Shown here in pieces: positions 51,145-59,168 of a stretch of 64,000 bases of DNA. The notes under the pieces were generated by a model. That model saw only the letters and a program-made list of their open reading frames with translations. It was not told where the DNA came from and made no database searches. Position 1 is the stretch's first letter. Every line of letters starts with the position of its first letter. The DNA is from Sphingobium sp. B2D3C (lineage in GTDB: Bacteria > Pseudomonadota > Alphaproteobacteria > Sphingomonadales > Sphingomonadaceae), in NCBI RefSeq assembly GCF_025961835.1, contig NZ_JAOQOK010000001.1, forward strand, positions 3,038,001-3,102,000, read 5' to 3'. A program made the position numbers and the translations under genes.

Positions 51145-51160
51145 AGCAAGAGCTGTGCCA
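51145..51160 (-). promoter_or_regulatory. Sigma-54 promoter of glnK-amtB
   Basis: On the minus strand TGGCAC (51160-51155), five bases, then TTGCT (51149-51145): an exact -24/-12 TGGCAC-N5-TTGCT. It lies 34 bases before the glnK ATG. Confidence 0.88.
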
Positions 51161-51196
51161 AATCATAAACGAGGCGTTAAAGCGGTCGGCAGTCGG

Positions 51197-51228
51197 GCCT
51201 CGCTGAGGCGATTGCCTCAAATTGAGGC
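51197..51228. repeat. Paired palindromes upstream of glnK
   Basis: GCCTC-gct-GAGGC (51197-51209) is followed four bases later by GCCTCAA-a-TTGAGGC (51214-51228). They share the arm GCCTC/GAGGC. The block is 37 to 68 bases upstream of the -24 element, so it could be an operator of glnK-amtB or a structured end to the pheA transcript. It does not resemble the NtrC consensus. Confidence 0.5.
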
Positions 51229-51309
51229 GGCACGTGTGGGCAGTGCTTAAAAAGTACGCACAGACCATTCGCAGTTATCAGGTAGATAGGGCCTCGAGGT
51301 CCAGCGACG

Positions 51310-52200
51310 TCAGATCGAGCGGGAGCGCCCCTGCGGATAACTGCCCAGCAGACGGACCCATTTGCTGTGGAACGCCAGTTCTTCCAGCGCGCGATCGACG
51401 GCGGGGTCGCCCGGCATCCCCTCGATATCGGCGTAGAATTCCGTCGCCGAGAAGCTGGCGCCGCGCTGATAGCTCTCCAGCTTGGTCATATTCACCCCGT
51501 TGGTCGCAAAGCCGCCCATTGCCTTGTAGAGCGCGGCGGGGATGTTTTTCACCTCGAAGAGGAAGCTCGTCATCACCGGCCCGTCTCGCGAGGGCATGAT
51601 CGCATCGCGGCCCAGCACGACGAAGCGCGTCATGTTGTCGCTGCTGTCCTCAATCTTCTCATCATGGATCGTGAGGCCATAGAGTCGCGCGGCGAGCGAG
51701 GGCGCAATCGCCGCTGCGCCGGGCTCGCGGACCTCGGCGACCAGCGCGGCCGCGCCGGCGGTGTCGACATAGACGATCGGGCGGATGCCACGGCTGCGCA
51801 GATATTTCCGGCACTGCCCCAGCGCCTGCACATGACTGAGTGCGCTGACCGGCGGCGTATCGTCGGCGCTCATCAGGCTGTGGTGGATGGGGAGGAAATA
51901 TTCGTCGATGATCGACAGGCCGGACTCGGGCAGCAGGAAGTGCATGTCCGCAACCCTCCCGTGCAGCGAATTCTCGATGGGAATCATCGCGCGGTCGGCG
52001 CGGCCATCGCGCACGGCATCCAGCGCGTCTTCGAAGCTGAAGCAGGGCAGGGGCAGGCCGTCCGGCGCAAAATCCATCACAGCCAGATGCGAATTGGCGC
52101 CCGGCGCGCCCTGAAAGCTGATCGCACGCTCAGGCGCGCGCGCGGCGGCGTCCGTCATCTCGGCGACAAGGCGCTGCGCGGGGAGCGGATAGGTGTCCAT
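51310..52200 (-). CDS. pheA: Prephenate dehydratase
   Basis: Makes phenylpyruvate for phenylalanine synthesis. 296 residues: the catalytic domain (AISFQGAPGANSHLAV; IPIENSLHGRVADM; SDNMTRFVVLG, the TRF motif) and a C-terminal ACT domain (TSFLFEVKNIPAALYKAMGGF; MTKLESYQ) for feedback inhibition by phenylalanine. It is monofunctional, with no chorismate mutase domain. The ATG at 52200 (MDTYPLPAQRLVAEM) is chosen although the frame is open to 52326. Confidence 0.95.
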   Translation of the reverse strand: MDTYPLPAQRLVAEMTDAAARAPERAISFQGAPGANSHLAVMDFAPDGLPLPCFSFEDALDAVRDGRADRAMIPIENSLHGRVADMHFLLPESGLSIIDEYFLPIHHSLMSADDTPPVSALSHVQALGQCRKYLRSRGIRPIVYVDTAGAAALVAEVREPGAAAIAPSLAARLYGLTIHDEKIEDSSDNMTRFVVLGRDAIMPSRDGPVMTSFLFEVKNIPAALYKAMGGFATNGVNMTKLESYQRGASFSATEFYADIEGMPGDPAVDRALEELAFHSKWVRLLGSYPQGRSRSI

Positions 52201-52385
52201 GATGGCCGCTGCGCTTAGGGCTTTGGGCCCTGCCGCGCAAGGCACCGGCGCATGTGTCGCGACACAGGCCTTCCGACAGGCTTGCACCCGCGCAATGCAG
52301 TCATTAAGGGGAGCGCCGACGGGCACCGGCAGCGCCGCGATTGAGGAGGTCGCGCGTCGGGTAGATTTCTGGAGATTGAGGGCGC

Positions 52386-53027
52386 ATGAGCGATCGTTTC
52401 AATACCATTGCAGGCTGGGCACTGTTTGGCGGCATCATTGCGCTTGGCAGCGGCATTGTGAGCAGCAAGCTGTTTCACGCCGAGCGTCCCGAGCCGATGG
52501 GCTACGCGATCGAGGGCGTTGAGGCGGAAGGCGAGGGCGGTGCGTCCGGTCCTTCGCTGAACACGCTGCTCGCCTCGGCGGACGTGGCAGCCGGTGAGAA
52601 GGTCTTCGCCAAGTGCGTGGCCTGCCACACGGTCAATCAGGGCGGCGCCAATGGCATCGGCCCCAACCTCTGGGCCATCGTTGGCGACCCGATCGGCCAT
52701 GGCCGTGGCGGCTTCGCTTTCTCGGATGCGCTCAAGAAGGTGGGCGGCAACTGGACCTTCGAGCAGCTGGATCACTGGCTGACCTCGCCGCGTTCGTTCG
52801 CCAACGGTACCAAGATGAGCTTCGCCGGTCTCAGCAAGCCTGAAGATCGCGCCAATCTGATCGCCTATCTCAACACGCAGGGCTCGAACCTGCCTCTCCC
52901 GGCTGCCGATGCACCGGCCGAGGCCCCTGCGGCAGAGGTCGGTGCCGACAATGCAGCCGCTGCAGGCAATGCGGCGGAAGCGGGCGCTGAGGGCGCTGCC
53001 GCCAACGCTGCGACGCCGCACGAATAA
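52386..53027 (+). CDS. Membrane-anchored cytochrome c (cycM-like)
   Basis: 213 residues. An uncleaved N-terminal anchor (NTIAGWALFGGIIALGSGIV, residues 6-25) and an acidic linker (40-58) lead to one heme c domain with Cys77, Cys80 and His81 (KCVACHT) and axial Met144 (TKMSF). This matches the membrane-bound c552/CycM that passes electrons from bc1 to the aa3 oxidase in alphaproteobacteria. The last 45 residues are an Ala/Glu-rich low-complexity tail. Followed by a terminator. Confidence 0.9.
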   Translation: MSDRFNTIAGWALFGGIIALGSGIVSSKLFHAERPEPMGYAIEGVEAEGEGGASGPSLNTLLASADVAAGEKVFAKCVACHTVNQGGANGIGPNLWAIVGDPIGHGRGGFAFSDALKKVGGNWTFEQLDHWLTSPRSFANGTKMSFAGLSKPEDRANLIAYLNTQGSNLPLPAADAPAEAPAAEVGADNAAAAGNAAEAGAEGAAANAATPHE

Positions 53028-53074
53028 TCTCATTAGCCAGAGCCCAGGCTTGGGTTCGGTCAAATATTCAAGCA

Positions 53075-53103
53075 GGCGCGGGGCAACCCGCGCCGCTTTT
53101 GTT
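53075..53103 (+). terminator. Intrinsic terminator after the cytochrome c gene
   Basis: GGCGCGGG (53075-53082) pairs with CCCGCGCC (53087-53094) around a GCAA tetraloop, then GCTTTTGTT. Confidence 0.85.
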
Positions 53104-53144
53104 ATCGGACCCGCTGGTATCAGCGAGCCGGACGGGCGCTGACC

Positions 53145-54020
53145 TCAGCAGCCCGGCTGGCTATCCGCATAAAAGCTCTCGACCACGGCCCAGCCTTCTT
53201 CCGCCGTCTCGACCCAGCTGATCAGATCGAGATCGCGTGGGCTGATCACGCCTTCCTCGGCCAACGCCTCGAAATTCACGACGCGTGTCCAGAAGTCCTT
53301 GCCGAACAGCAGGATGGGGATGCGCTTCATCTTGCCGGTCTGCACCAGGGTGAGCAGCTCGAAAAATTCGTCGAACGTGCCGAAACCACCGGGGAACACT
53401 GCCAGCGCGCGGGCGCGCAGGGTAAAGTGCATCTTGCGCAGCGCGAAATAGTGGAACTGGAAGGATAGATCTGGCGTCACATAGGGATTGGGCGCCTGTT
53501 CGTGCGGCAGCACGATGTTGAGCCCGATGGTTTGCGCGCCGACGTCAGCCGCGCCCCGATTGGCCGCCTCCATGATCGAAGGGCCGCCGCCCGAACATAC
53601 GACGAAGTGATGGCAGCCAGCCTCGTTCGGGGGATACTGCGCCGCGATTCGCGCCAGCTTGCGGGCTTCCTCATAATAACGCGCCTTTTCGGCGAGGCGC
53701 TCGGCGACTTTCCGGGCGCGCTCGTCGGGCGCGGCATCGATCAGCGCCTGCGTGGCCTCCGGCTCAGGAATGCGCGCCGAACCATAGAAGACGAAGGTCG
53801 AGGCGATCTTCGCTTCATCGAGCAGCAGCTCCGGCTTCATCAACTCGAGCTGGAAGCGGACCGGCCGCAGGTCTTCCCGCAGCAGGAACTCGTTGTCCTG
53901 AAAGGCCAGCTTGTAGGATTTGCTTTCCGTCTGCGGAGTGGGGATGATCCGCTTGGCATCGACGGCTTCTTCGCGGGCACGGCGAAACTTGCTTTCGCGC
54001 ACTGTAGGCTGGTCTGTCAT
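53145..54020 (-). CDS. LOG family protein (TIGR00730)
   Basis: 291 residues. The lysine-decarboxylase-like fold has CSGGGPSIMEAANRGA and the diagnostic PGGFGTFDEFFE (PGGxGTxxE). LOG enzymes release cytokinin-type bases from nucleoside 5'-monophosphates, and many bacterial ones act on AMP. This protein has about 90 extra residues at the N-terminus (charged, TESKSYKLAFQDNEFLLRED), longer than the classical LOG (about 190). Stops 117 bases from the cytochrome gene, convergent. Confidence 0.88.
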   Translation of the reverse strand: MTDQPTVRESKFRRAREEAVDAKRIIPTPQTESKSYKLAFQDNEFLLREDLRPVRFQLELMKPELLLDEAKIASTFVFYGSARIPEPEATQALIDAAPDERARKVAERLAEKARYYEEARKLARIAAQYPPNEAGCHHFVVCSGGGPSIMEAANRGAADVGAQTIGLNIVLPHEQAPNPYVTPDLSFQFHYFALRKMHFTLRARALAVFPGGFGTFDEFFELLTLVQTGKMKRIPILLFGKDFWTRVVNFEALAEEGVISPRDLDLISWVETAEEGWAVVESFYADSQPGC

Positions 54021-54064
54021 CCAGTGGCGCTAGACGATTTCGGCGGAGAAGAAAACCGGCGGGT

Positions 54065-54733
54065 TCAACGGCAAAAACTGCCCCGCCCGCCCATGTCGAA
54101 ATGGAAATGGTCGCGGTGGGCGCTGTTATAGTCCGGGCCGAGCACGGTGCGGAATCGCTTGCATGCGCTCTGGTGGAGGACCCGCAGGAACTGGGCGTGG
54201 GTGCTCTCGCCCTGCCAATCGTTCACCAGGCTGATTCGGCGCCCGTCGGCCAGCACGAAGGCGGAAATGTCCACGGCATTGGCATGGGCATGTTCGCTGC
54301 GCTTGCCGGCGATAGTCCCGCCAGTGCCACGGACATCGCGGCAGGCATAAGTGCCGAAGGTCTCGACTCGCACCACTTCGCTGCGCAGATAGAGTCGCGC
54401 GGCGGGGCGCACCGCATATTGCACCCAGGCCGCGAAATTGGCGGCAAGGGGGCAGGTCATCGGCCCCAGATTGGCCACCGGCGTGCCGATTTCCAGCAGG
54501 CGGATGGTATCGATTGTCGTGCAGCCGCCGCCGCGATCCTGATTGGGCAGCGGCTCGAAGCGGACCTTCGCGGTCGAGAGGCGCGCGGCGCACATGCGAT
54601 AGCTCTCGCTGTTCGGCATTGTGCGTTGTGCCGGCGCGGCGGCCACCGGCGCCCTTACACCCGGGCGCGGGCTGGGGCGGTCGGCGCAGGCGGCAAGACT
54701 GGTGACCAGCAGCAGGCCGACCAGCCTGCGCAT
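54065..54733 (-). CDS. Extensin-family lipoprotein
   Basis: 222 residues from the ATG at 54733 (MRRLVGLLLVTSLAAC), with the lipobox SLAAC, so probably a lipoprotein. Cysteines, the sequence SEHAHANAVDISAFVLADGRRISLV split by turns, and the end YNSAHRDHFHFDMGGRGSFCR fit the extensin-like C-terminal (Pfam Extensin-like_C) fold, related to D-Ala-D-Ala-like zinc peptidases: the H-x(n)-D and final HxH are visible. Function in bacteria is unclear, possibly peptidoglycan-related. A frame open to 54886 is not used. Confidence 0.83.
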   Translation of the reverse strand: MRRLVGLLLVTSLAACADRPSPRPGVRAPVAAAPAQRTMPNSESYRMCAARLSTAKVRFEPLPNQDRGGGCTTIDTIRLLEIGTPVANLGPMTCPLAANFAAWVQYAVRPAARLYLRSEVVRVETFGTYACRDVRGTGGTIAGKRSEHAHANAVDISAFVLADGRRISLVNDWQGESTHAQFLRVLHQSACKRFRTVLGPDYNSAHRDHFHFDMGGRGSFCR

Positions 54734-54973
54734 CCCCGCCCTCAATCCGACCGATGACGCCCAATGGACCATAGCGCCGTTTATCACGCATCGCAGCTGA
54801 ACAAAACCTAGACAGTGCAAGGGGATGCCTCGACCGCCGCGCGCGGTCTGGCGCCTGTCCGCCGAGGCTCCGTTCACCCCGGGCACGGCACGCCGGTCCC
54901 GATCTTACATTGACACCTGTCTGCAAATCTCTATGGCCGCCGGCGGGCCACGCGGTCCCAACGCCGCGCGTGC

Positions 54974-54987
54974 TCTCTGCAAGGAGA
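54974..54987 (+). promoter_or_regulatory. Possible leader hairpin masking the serC ribosome-binding site
   Basis: TCTC (54974-54977) can pair with GAGA (54984-54987), which overlaps the AAGGAG ribosome-binding site at 54981-54986. A larger G/C hairpin (ACGCGG / CCGCGcGT, about 54948-54971) precedes it. A serC leader motif is known in alphaproteobacteria, but I cannot confirm this is a member. Confidence 0.3.
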
Positions 54988-54995
54988 CGCATACC

Positions 54996-56144
54996 ATGAC
55001 TGACGTTACGAAGCCGGCGACCACGCCGGCCCGCCCCCATTTCTCGTCCGGCCCCTGCGCCAAGCCGCCCGGCTATGATCCGGCGAAGCTGGCCACCGAA
55101 GTGCTCGGACGCTCCCACCGCTCAAAGCTCGGCAAGGATCGCCTCGCTTATTGCATCGCCCTGATGCGCGAGCTGCTGAACCTGCCCGACACGCACCGCA
55201 TCGGCATCGTGCCCGGCTCCGATACCGGCGCCTTCGAGATGGCAATGTGGACGATGCTGGGCGCTCGCCCCGTTACAACGCTCGCTTGGGAGAGCTTCGG
55301 TGAAGGTTGGGTCACCGATGCCGCCAAGCAGCTCAAGCTCGATCCGACGGTGCTGCGCGCCGATTATGGCCAGATCCCCGATCTGAATGCGGTCGACTGG
55401 TCGAATGACGTGCTCTTCACCTGGAATGGCACCACCTCGGGCGTGCGCGTTCCCAATGGCGACTGGATCGCCGACGACCGCGAGGGCCTCTCCTTCGCAG
55501 ACGCCACCAGCGCAGTGTTCGCCTACGACCTGCCGTGGGACAAGATCGACGTGGCGACCTTCTCCTGGCAGAAGGTGCTGGGCGGTGAGGGCGGCCATGG
55601 CGTGCTGATCCTCGGCCCGCGTGCCGTCGAACGGCTTGAGCAGTACACGCCGAGCTGGCCGCTGCCTAAGGTGTTCCGCCTGATGTCCAAGGGCAAGCTG
55701 GCCGAGGGCGTGTTCAAGGGCGAGACGATCAACACGCCGTCCATGCTGGCGGTCGAAGATGCGATCTTCGCGCTCGAATGGTCCAAGACCATCGGTGGCG
55801 CCACGGGCCTCATCGCCCGCGCGCAGGCCAATGCCGATGCGCTCAATGCCATTGTGGAATCGCGCGACTGGCTCGGGCATCTTGCCGCTGATCCGGCGAC
55901 CCGCTCGATCACCAGCGTATGCCTCACCGTCGAGGGCGCCGATGCCGACTTCATCAAGAAGATGGCCTCGCTGCTCGAGAAGGCGGATGCCGCTTATGAC
56001 GTCGCAGGTTATCGCGACGCCCCGGCTGGTCTGCGCATCTGGTGCGGTGCCACGGTCGACACCGCGGACATCGAGGCGCTCGGCCCCTGGCTCGACTGGG
56101 CCTATGCCGAGACCAAGGCCGCGCTGAGCGCGACTGCCGCCTGA
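54996..56144 (+). CDS. serC: Phosphoserine transaminase
   Basis: Second step of serine synthesis. 382 residues from the ATG at 54996 (MTDVTKPATTPARP), with AAGGAG eight bases upstream. The PLP lysine is in TFSWQKVLGGEGGHG. RIGIVPGSDTGAFEMAMW and TWNGTTSGVRVPNG are features of the alphaproteobacterial SerC branch, which is longer than the E. coli type. The upstream region 54734-54995 (262 bases) holds a likely promoter and structured leader, and no other gene. serA follows after a repeat. Confidence 0.95.
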   Translation: MTDVTKPATTPARPHFSSGPCAKPPGYDPAKLATEVLGRSHRSKLGKDRLAYCIALMRELLNLPDTHRIGIVPGSDTGAFEMAMWTMLGARPVTTLAWESFGEGWVTDAAKQLKLDPTVLRADYGQIPDLNAVDWSNDVLFTWNGTTSGVRVPNGDWIADDREGLSFADATSAVFAYDLPWDKIDVATFSWQKVLGGEGGHGVLILGPRAVERLEQYTPSWPLPKVFRLMSKGKLAEGVFKGETINTPSMLAVEDAIFALEWSKTIGGATGLIARAQANADALNAIVESRDWLGHLAADPATRSITSVCLTVEGADADFIKKMASLLEKADAAYDVAGYRDAPAGLRIWCGATVDTADIEALGPWLDWAYAETKAALSATAA

Positions 56145-56158
56145 CCCCACTTTCCGGT

Positions 56159-56231
56159 GCTCCTGTGAAAACAGGAGCCCAGGGCTCAGCAGCACTGCCA
56201 TCCCGCCCTGGGCCCCTGCTTTCGCAGGGGC
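56159..56231. repeat. Branched inverted-repeat element between serC and serA
   Basis: Left hairpin GCTCCTGT-gaaa-ACAGGAGC (56159-56178); right hairpin GCCCCTGC-tttc-GCAGGGGC (56212-56231); and a long-range stem CCCAGGGC (56178-56185) with GCCCTGGG (56205-56212). The two halves are inverted copies of each other at 23 of 27 positions with paired substitutions. It is a REP/MITE-like palindromic element giving a three-way structure in the serC-serA mRNA. Confidence 0.8.
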
Positions 56232-56257
56232 ACTGTCTCTCTTTGAAGGACAGTAAA

Positions 56258-57841
56258 ATGACCAAGCCCAAAGTTCTCATTTCCGACAAGATGGACCCGC
56301 AGGCCGCGCAGATTTTCCGCGAGCGCGGGTGCGAGGTGGACGAGATCACCGGACTGAAGCCCGATGAACTCAAGGAAATCATCGGTAAATATGATGGTCT
56401 GGCAATCCGCTCGGCCACCAAGGTGACCAAGGAGATCATCGACGCCGCGACCAATCTCAAGGTGATTGGCCGCGCCGGCATCGGCGTCGACAATGTCGAT
56501 ATTCCCTACGCTTCGGCCAAGGGCATTGTGGTGATGAACACGCCCTTCGGCAACTCGATCACCACCGCCGAACACGCCATCGCCCTCATGTTCGCTCTCG
56601 CGCGCCAGCTGCCGGAGGCCGATGCCTCCACGCAGGCCGGCAAGTGGGAGAAGAACCGCTTCATGGGTGTCGAGGTCACGGGCAAGACGCTTGGCCTGAT
56701 CGGTGCCGGCAATATCGGCTCCATCGTCGCCAGCCGCGCGCTGGGCCTCAAGATGAAGGTCGTCGCCTTCGATCCGTTCCTGACTCCTGAGCGCGCCATC
56801 GAAATGGGTGTGGAAAAGGCAGATCTGGACACGCTGCTGGCCAAGGCGGATTTCATCACGCTGCACACGCCGCTGACCGACCAGACCCGCAACATCCTCT
56901 CGGCTGAGAATCTGGCCAAGACCAAGAAGGGCGTCCGCATCATCAACTGTGCGCGCGGCGGCCTGATCGACGAAGCGGCGCTGAAGGCGGGGCTCGACAG
57001 CGGCCACATCGGCGGCGCGGCGCTGGACGTGTTCCAGACCGAGCCGGCGACGGACAGCCCGCTGTTCGGCACGCCCAACTTCATCTCGACCCCGCACCTC
57101 GGCGCGTCCACCAGCGAAGCGCAGGTGAACGTGGCGCTGCAGGTCGCCGAGCAGCTCAGCGACTATCTGCTGAGCGGCGGCGTCACCAACGCGCTCAACA
57201 TGCCGAGCCTGTCGGCTGAGGAAGCGCCCAAGCTCAAGCCCTATATGGCGCTGGCCGAGAAGCTGGGCAGCCTGGTCGGCCAGCTTTCGCGCGACGTCAT
57301 CCCCCGGATCTCGATCCACAGCGAGGGTGCGGCGGCCGAGCTCAATCAGAAGCCGATCGTCTCGGCCGTTCTCGCCGGTTTCCTGCGCACGCAGACGGAC
57401 ACGGTGAACATGGTCAACGCGCCCTTCCTCGCCCGCGAGCGCGGCATCGAGGTGCGCGAGATCAAGACCGAGCGCGAGGGCGACTACAGCACCCTGATCC
57501 GCGTCTCGGTGAAGACCTCGCAGGGCGAGCGGTCGGTGGCCGGCACGCTGTTCGGCAACGGCGCGCCGCGTCTGGTCGAGCTGTTCGGCATCAAGGTCGA
57601 GGCCGATCTCGATGGCACCATGCTCTACATCGCCAATGTCGATGCGCCGGGCTTCATCGGTGGCGTGGGTGGCATTCTTGGCGAGGCCAAGATCAACATC
57701 GGCACCTTCCACCTCGGCCGTCGCGAGGCCGGTGGCGAGGCGATCCTGCTGCTCTCGGTCGACGAGACCGTGCCGCAGACGCTGGTCGACAAGATCTGCG
57801 CCCTGCCGAACGTGCACCGGGTCTGCCCGCTCAAGTTCTAA
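56258..57841 (+). CDS. serA: D-3-phosphoglycerate dehydrogenase
   Basis: First step of serine synthesis. 527 residues: long form with substrate-binding, NAD-binding (GLIGAGNIGSIVASR), an intervening ASB domain (about 320-450) and a C-terminal ACT domain (MLYIANVDAPGFIGGVGGIL). Catalytic RGG region NCARGGLIDEAALKAG and His in PHLGAST. The ATG at 56258 follows GAAGGA. A long frame back to 56042 overlaps serC and is not used. Downstream of serC across the repeat element. Confidence 0.97.
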   Translation: MTKPKVLISDKMDPQAAQIFRERGCEVDEITGLKPDELKEIIGKYDGLAIRSATKVTKEIIDAATNLKVIGRAGIGVDNVDIPYASAKGIVVMNTPFGNSITTAEHAIALMFALARQLPEADASTQAGKWEKNRFMGVEVTGKTLGLIGAGNIGSIVASRALGLKMKVVAFDPFLTPERAIEMGVEKADLDTLLAKADFITLHTPLTDQTRNILSAENLAKTKKGVRIINCARGGLIDEAALKAGLDSGHIGGAALDVFQTEPATDSPLFGTPNFISTPHLGASTSEAQVNVALQVAEQLSDYLLSGGVTNALNMPSLSAEEAPKLKPYMALAEKLGSLVGQLSRDVIPRISIHSEGAAAELNQKPIVSAVLAGFLRTQTDTVNMVNAPFLARERGIEVREIKTEREGDYSTLIRVSVKTSQGERSVAGTLFGNGAPRLVELFGIKVEADLDGTMLYIANVDAPGFIGGVGGILGEAKINIGTFHLGRREAGGEAILLLSVDETVPQTLVDKICALPNVHRVCPLKF

Positions 57842-57849
57842 ATCACGGC

Positions 57850-57879
57850 CCGGCCCGGCGTGTCATCACGTCGGGCCGG
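57850..57879 (+). terminator. Hairpin after serA
   Basis: CCGGCCCGGCGTG (57850-57862) pairs with CACGTCGGGCCGG (57867-57879), 13 bp with one G-T pair, loop TCAT. No strong T-run follows; may be a weak terminator. Confidence 0.5.
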
Positions 57880-57933
57880 TCACGCTTGTAATTTATCCTC
57901 GCTTGGCGAGCGGAATCGGCTAAATGCCGCGCC

Positions 57934-59070
57934 ATGACTGAAGCCATCGCTCCCGGATTGCTGCCCGAAGGGCTTGCCGATCGTCTGCCGCCCAAGGCGG
58001 AGGCCTCCGCCCGCCTTGTGCGCGAAGTGCTCGATACCGTTGCATCGCATGGCTATCGGCGCGTGATGCCGGCCCTGGCCGAGTTTGAGGAAACGCTGGT
58101 CGCGCGCCTGCAGTCGGCCCGCGCCGAAGATCTGCTCCGCGCCGTCGATCCGCTCTCCCAGCGCAGCCTGGCGATCCGGCCGGACATGACCGCCCAGATC
58201 GGCCGTATCGCCGCCACCCGCATGGCTGCGACCCCGCGTCCGCTGCGCTTGTGCTATGGCGGGCCGGTGATGAAGCTGCGAGCCGACCAGCTGCGGCCCG
58301 AGCGCGAGCGGATGCAGGTCGGCGCCGAGATCATCGGCACAGACAGCGTCGCGGCGGCAGTCGAGATCGTCAATGTCGCCATCGAAGCGCTGCAGCGCGC
58401 GGGTGTCAGCGGCATCACCATTGACTTCACCTTGCCCGACCTCGTGACGATGCTTGCCGATGGCCCGATGCCGCTTCCCCAGGGCGACGTCGAGGCGGTC
58501 CGCGACAGTCTCGACGCGAAGGATGCAGGTTCGCTGGCGGCGCTGGGCGAAGCGGCGCGGCCCTATCTGGCGCTCATTGAAGCGACCGGGCCATTCCACC
58601 CCGCCATGGACCGGCTGCAGGCCTTCAACGCGGGGCCAGCCAAAGGCAGGCTGGATAACCTCATTGCGGCGCTGCGGGCGATTGCCAAGCCGATCGGCTG
58701 GGATATCACGCTGACGCTCGATCCCACCGAGCGCCACGGTTTTGAATATCAGAGCTGGTTCGGTTTTTCTGTCTTTGCCGAGGGCTTCATCGGCGAGATC
58801 GGCCGGGGCGGCAGCTATGCGGTGGCGGGCGCGGACGGCAAGGCTGAGCCGGCCATGGGCTTCTCGCTCTACCCTGATCCGCTCATCGATGCCGGGTTCG
58901 GCACCACGGCCGCGCAGCGGGCTTTTTTGCCCATTGGACATGATGGCGCCCGGGCTGCGGCGCTCAGGGCGGAAGGCTGGGTGACCATCGCCGCGCTGGA
59001 CGAGGCCGACGACCCACTGGCGCTGGGTTGCGAAGCGATTCTGGACGGCACCGAGCTTCGGCGGTTGTAA
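57934..59070 (+). CDS. hisZ: ATP phosphoribosyltransferase regulatory subunit HisZ
   Basis: 378 residues. HisRS-like fold without aminoacylation: RSLAIRPDMTAQIGRIAATRM corresponds to motif 2 in histidyl-tRNA synthetase, but the anticodon domain is missing. It activates the short-form HisG for histidine synthesis. Next to serA as in several alphaproteobacteria; purA, often next, is absent here. ATG 57934. Confidence 0.9.
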   Translation: MTEAIAPGLLPEGLADRLPPKAEASARLVREVLDTVASHGYRRVMPALAEFEETLVARLQSARAEDLLRAVDPLSQRSLAIRPDMTAQIGRIAATRMAATPRPLRLCYGGPVMKLRADQLRPERERMQVGAEIIGTDSVAAAVEIVNVAIEALQRAGVSGITIDFTLPDLVTMLADGPMPLPQGDVEAVRDSLDAKDAGSLAALGEAARPYLALIEATGPFHPAMDRLQAFNAGPAKGRLDNLIAALRAIAKPIGWDITLTLDPTERHGFEYQSWFGFSVFAEGFIGEIGRGGSYAVAGADGKAEPAMGFSLYPDPLIDAGFGTTAAQRAFLPIGHDGARAAALRAEGWVTIAALDEADDPLALGCEAILDGTELRRL

Positions 59071-59168
59071 CATCCGGGCTCGCCCGCAGGGGCAGCGGAC
59101 TGGAAACGCAGCAATTTTCCCTGCTAGGGCGTCGGTGGAATGACGGACGTAGCAGAGGAGCCAATCGC

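Noticed and set aside
51230-51246. GCAC-N9-GTGC as an NtrC site for glnK
   Set aside because: Spacing is 9 instead of 7 and flanking bases do not fit the consensus.
56186-59073. Long minus-strand open frames opposite serA and hisZ
   Set aside because: Antisense shadows; the plus-strand genes are clear.
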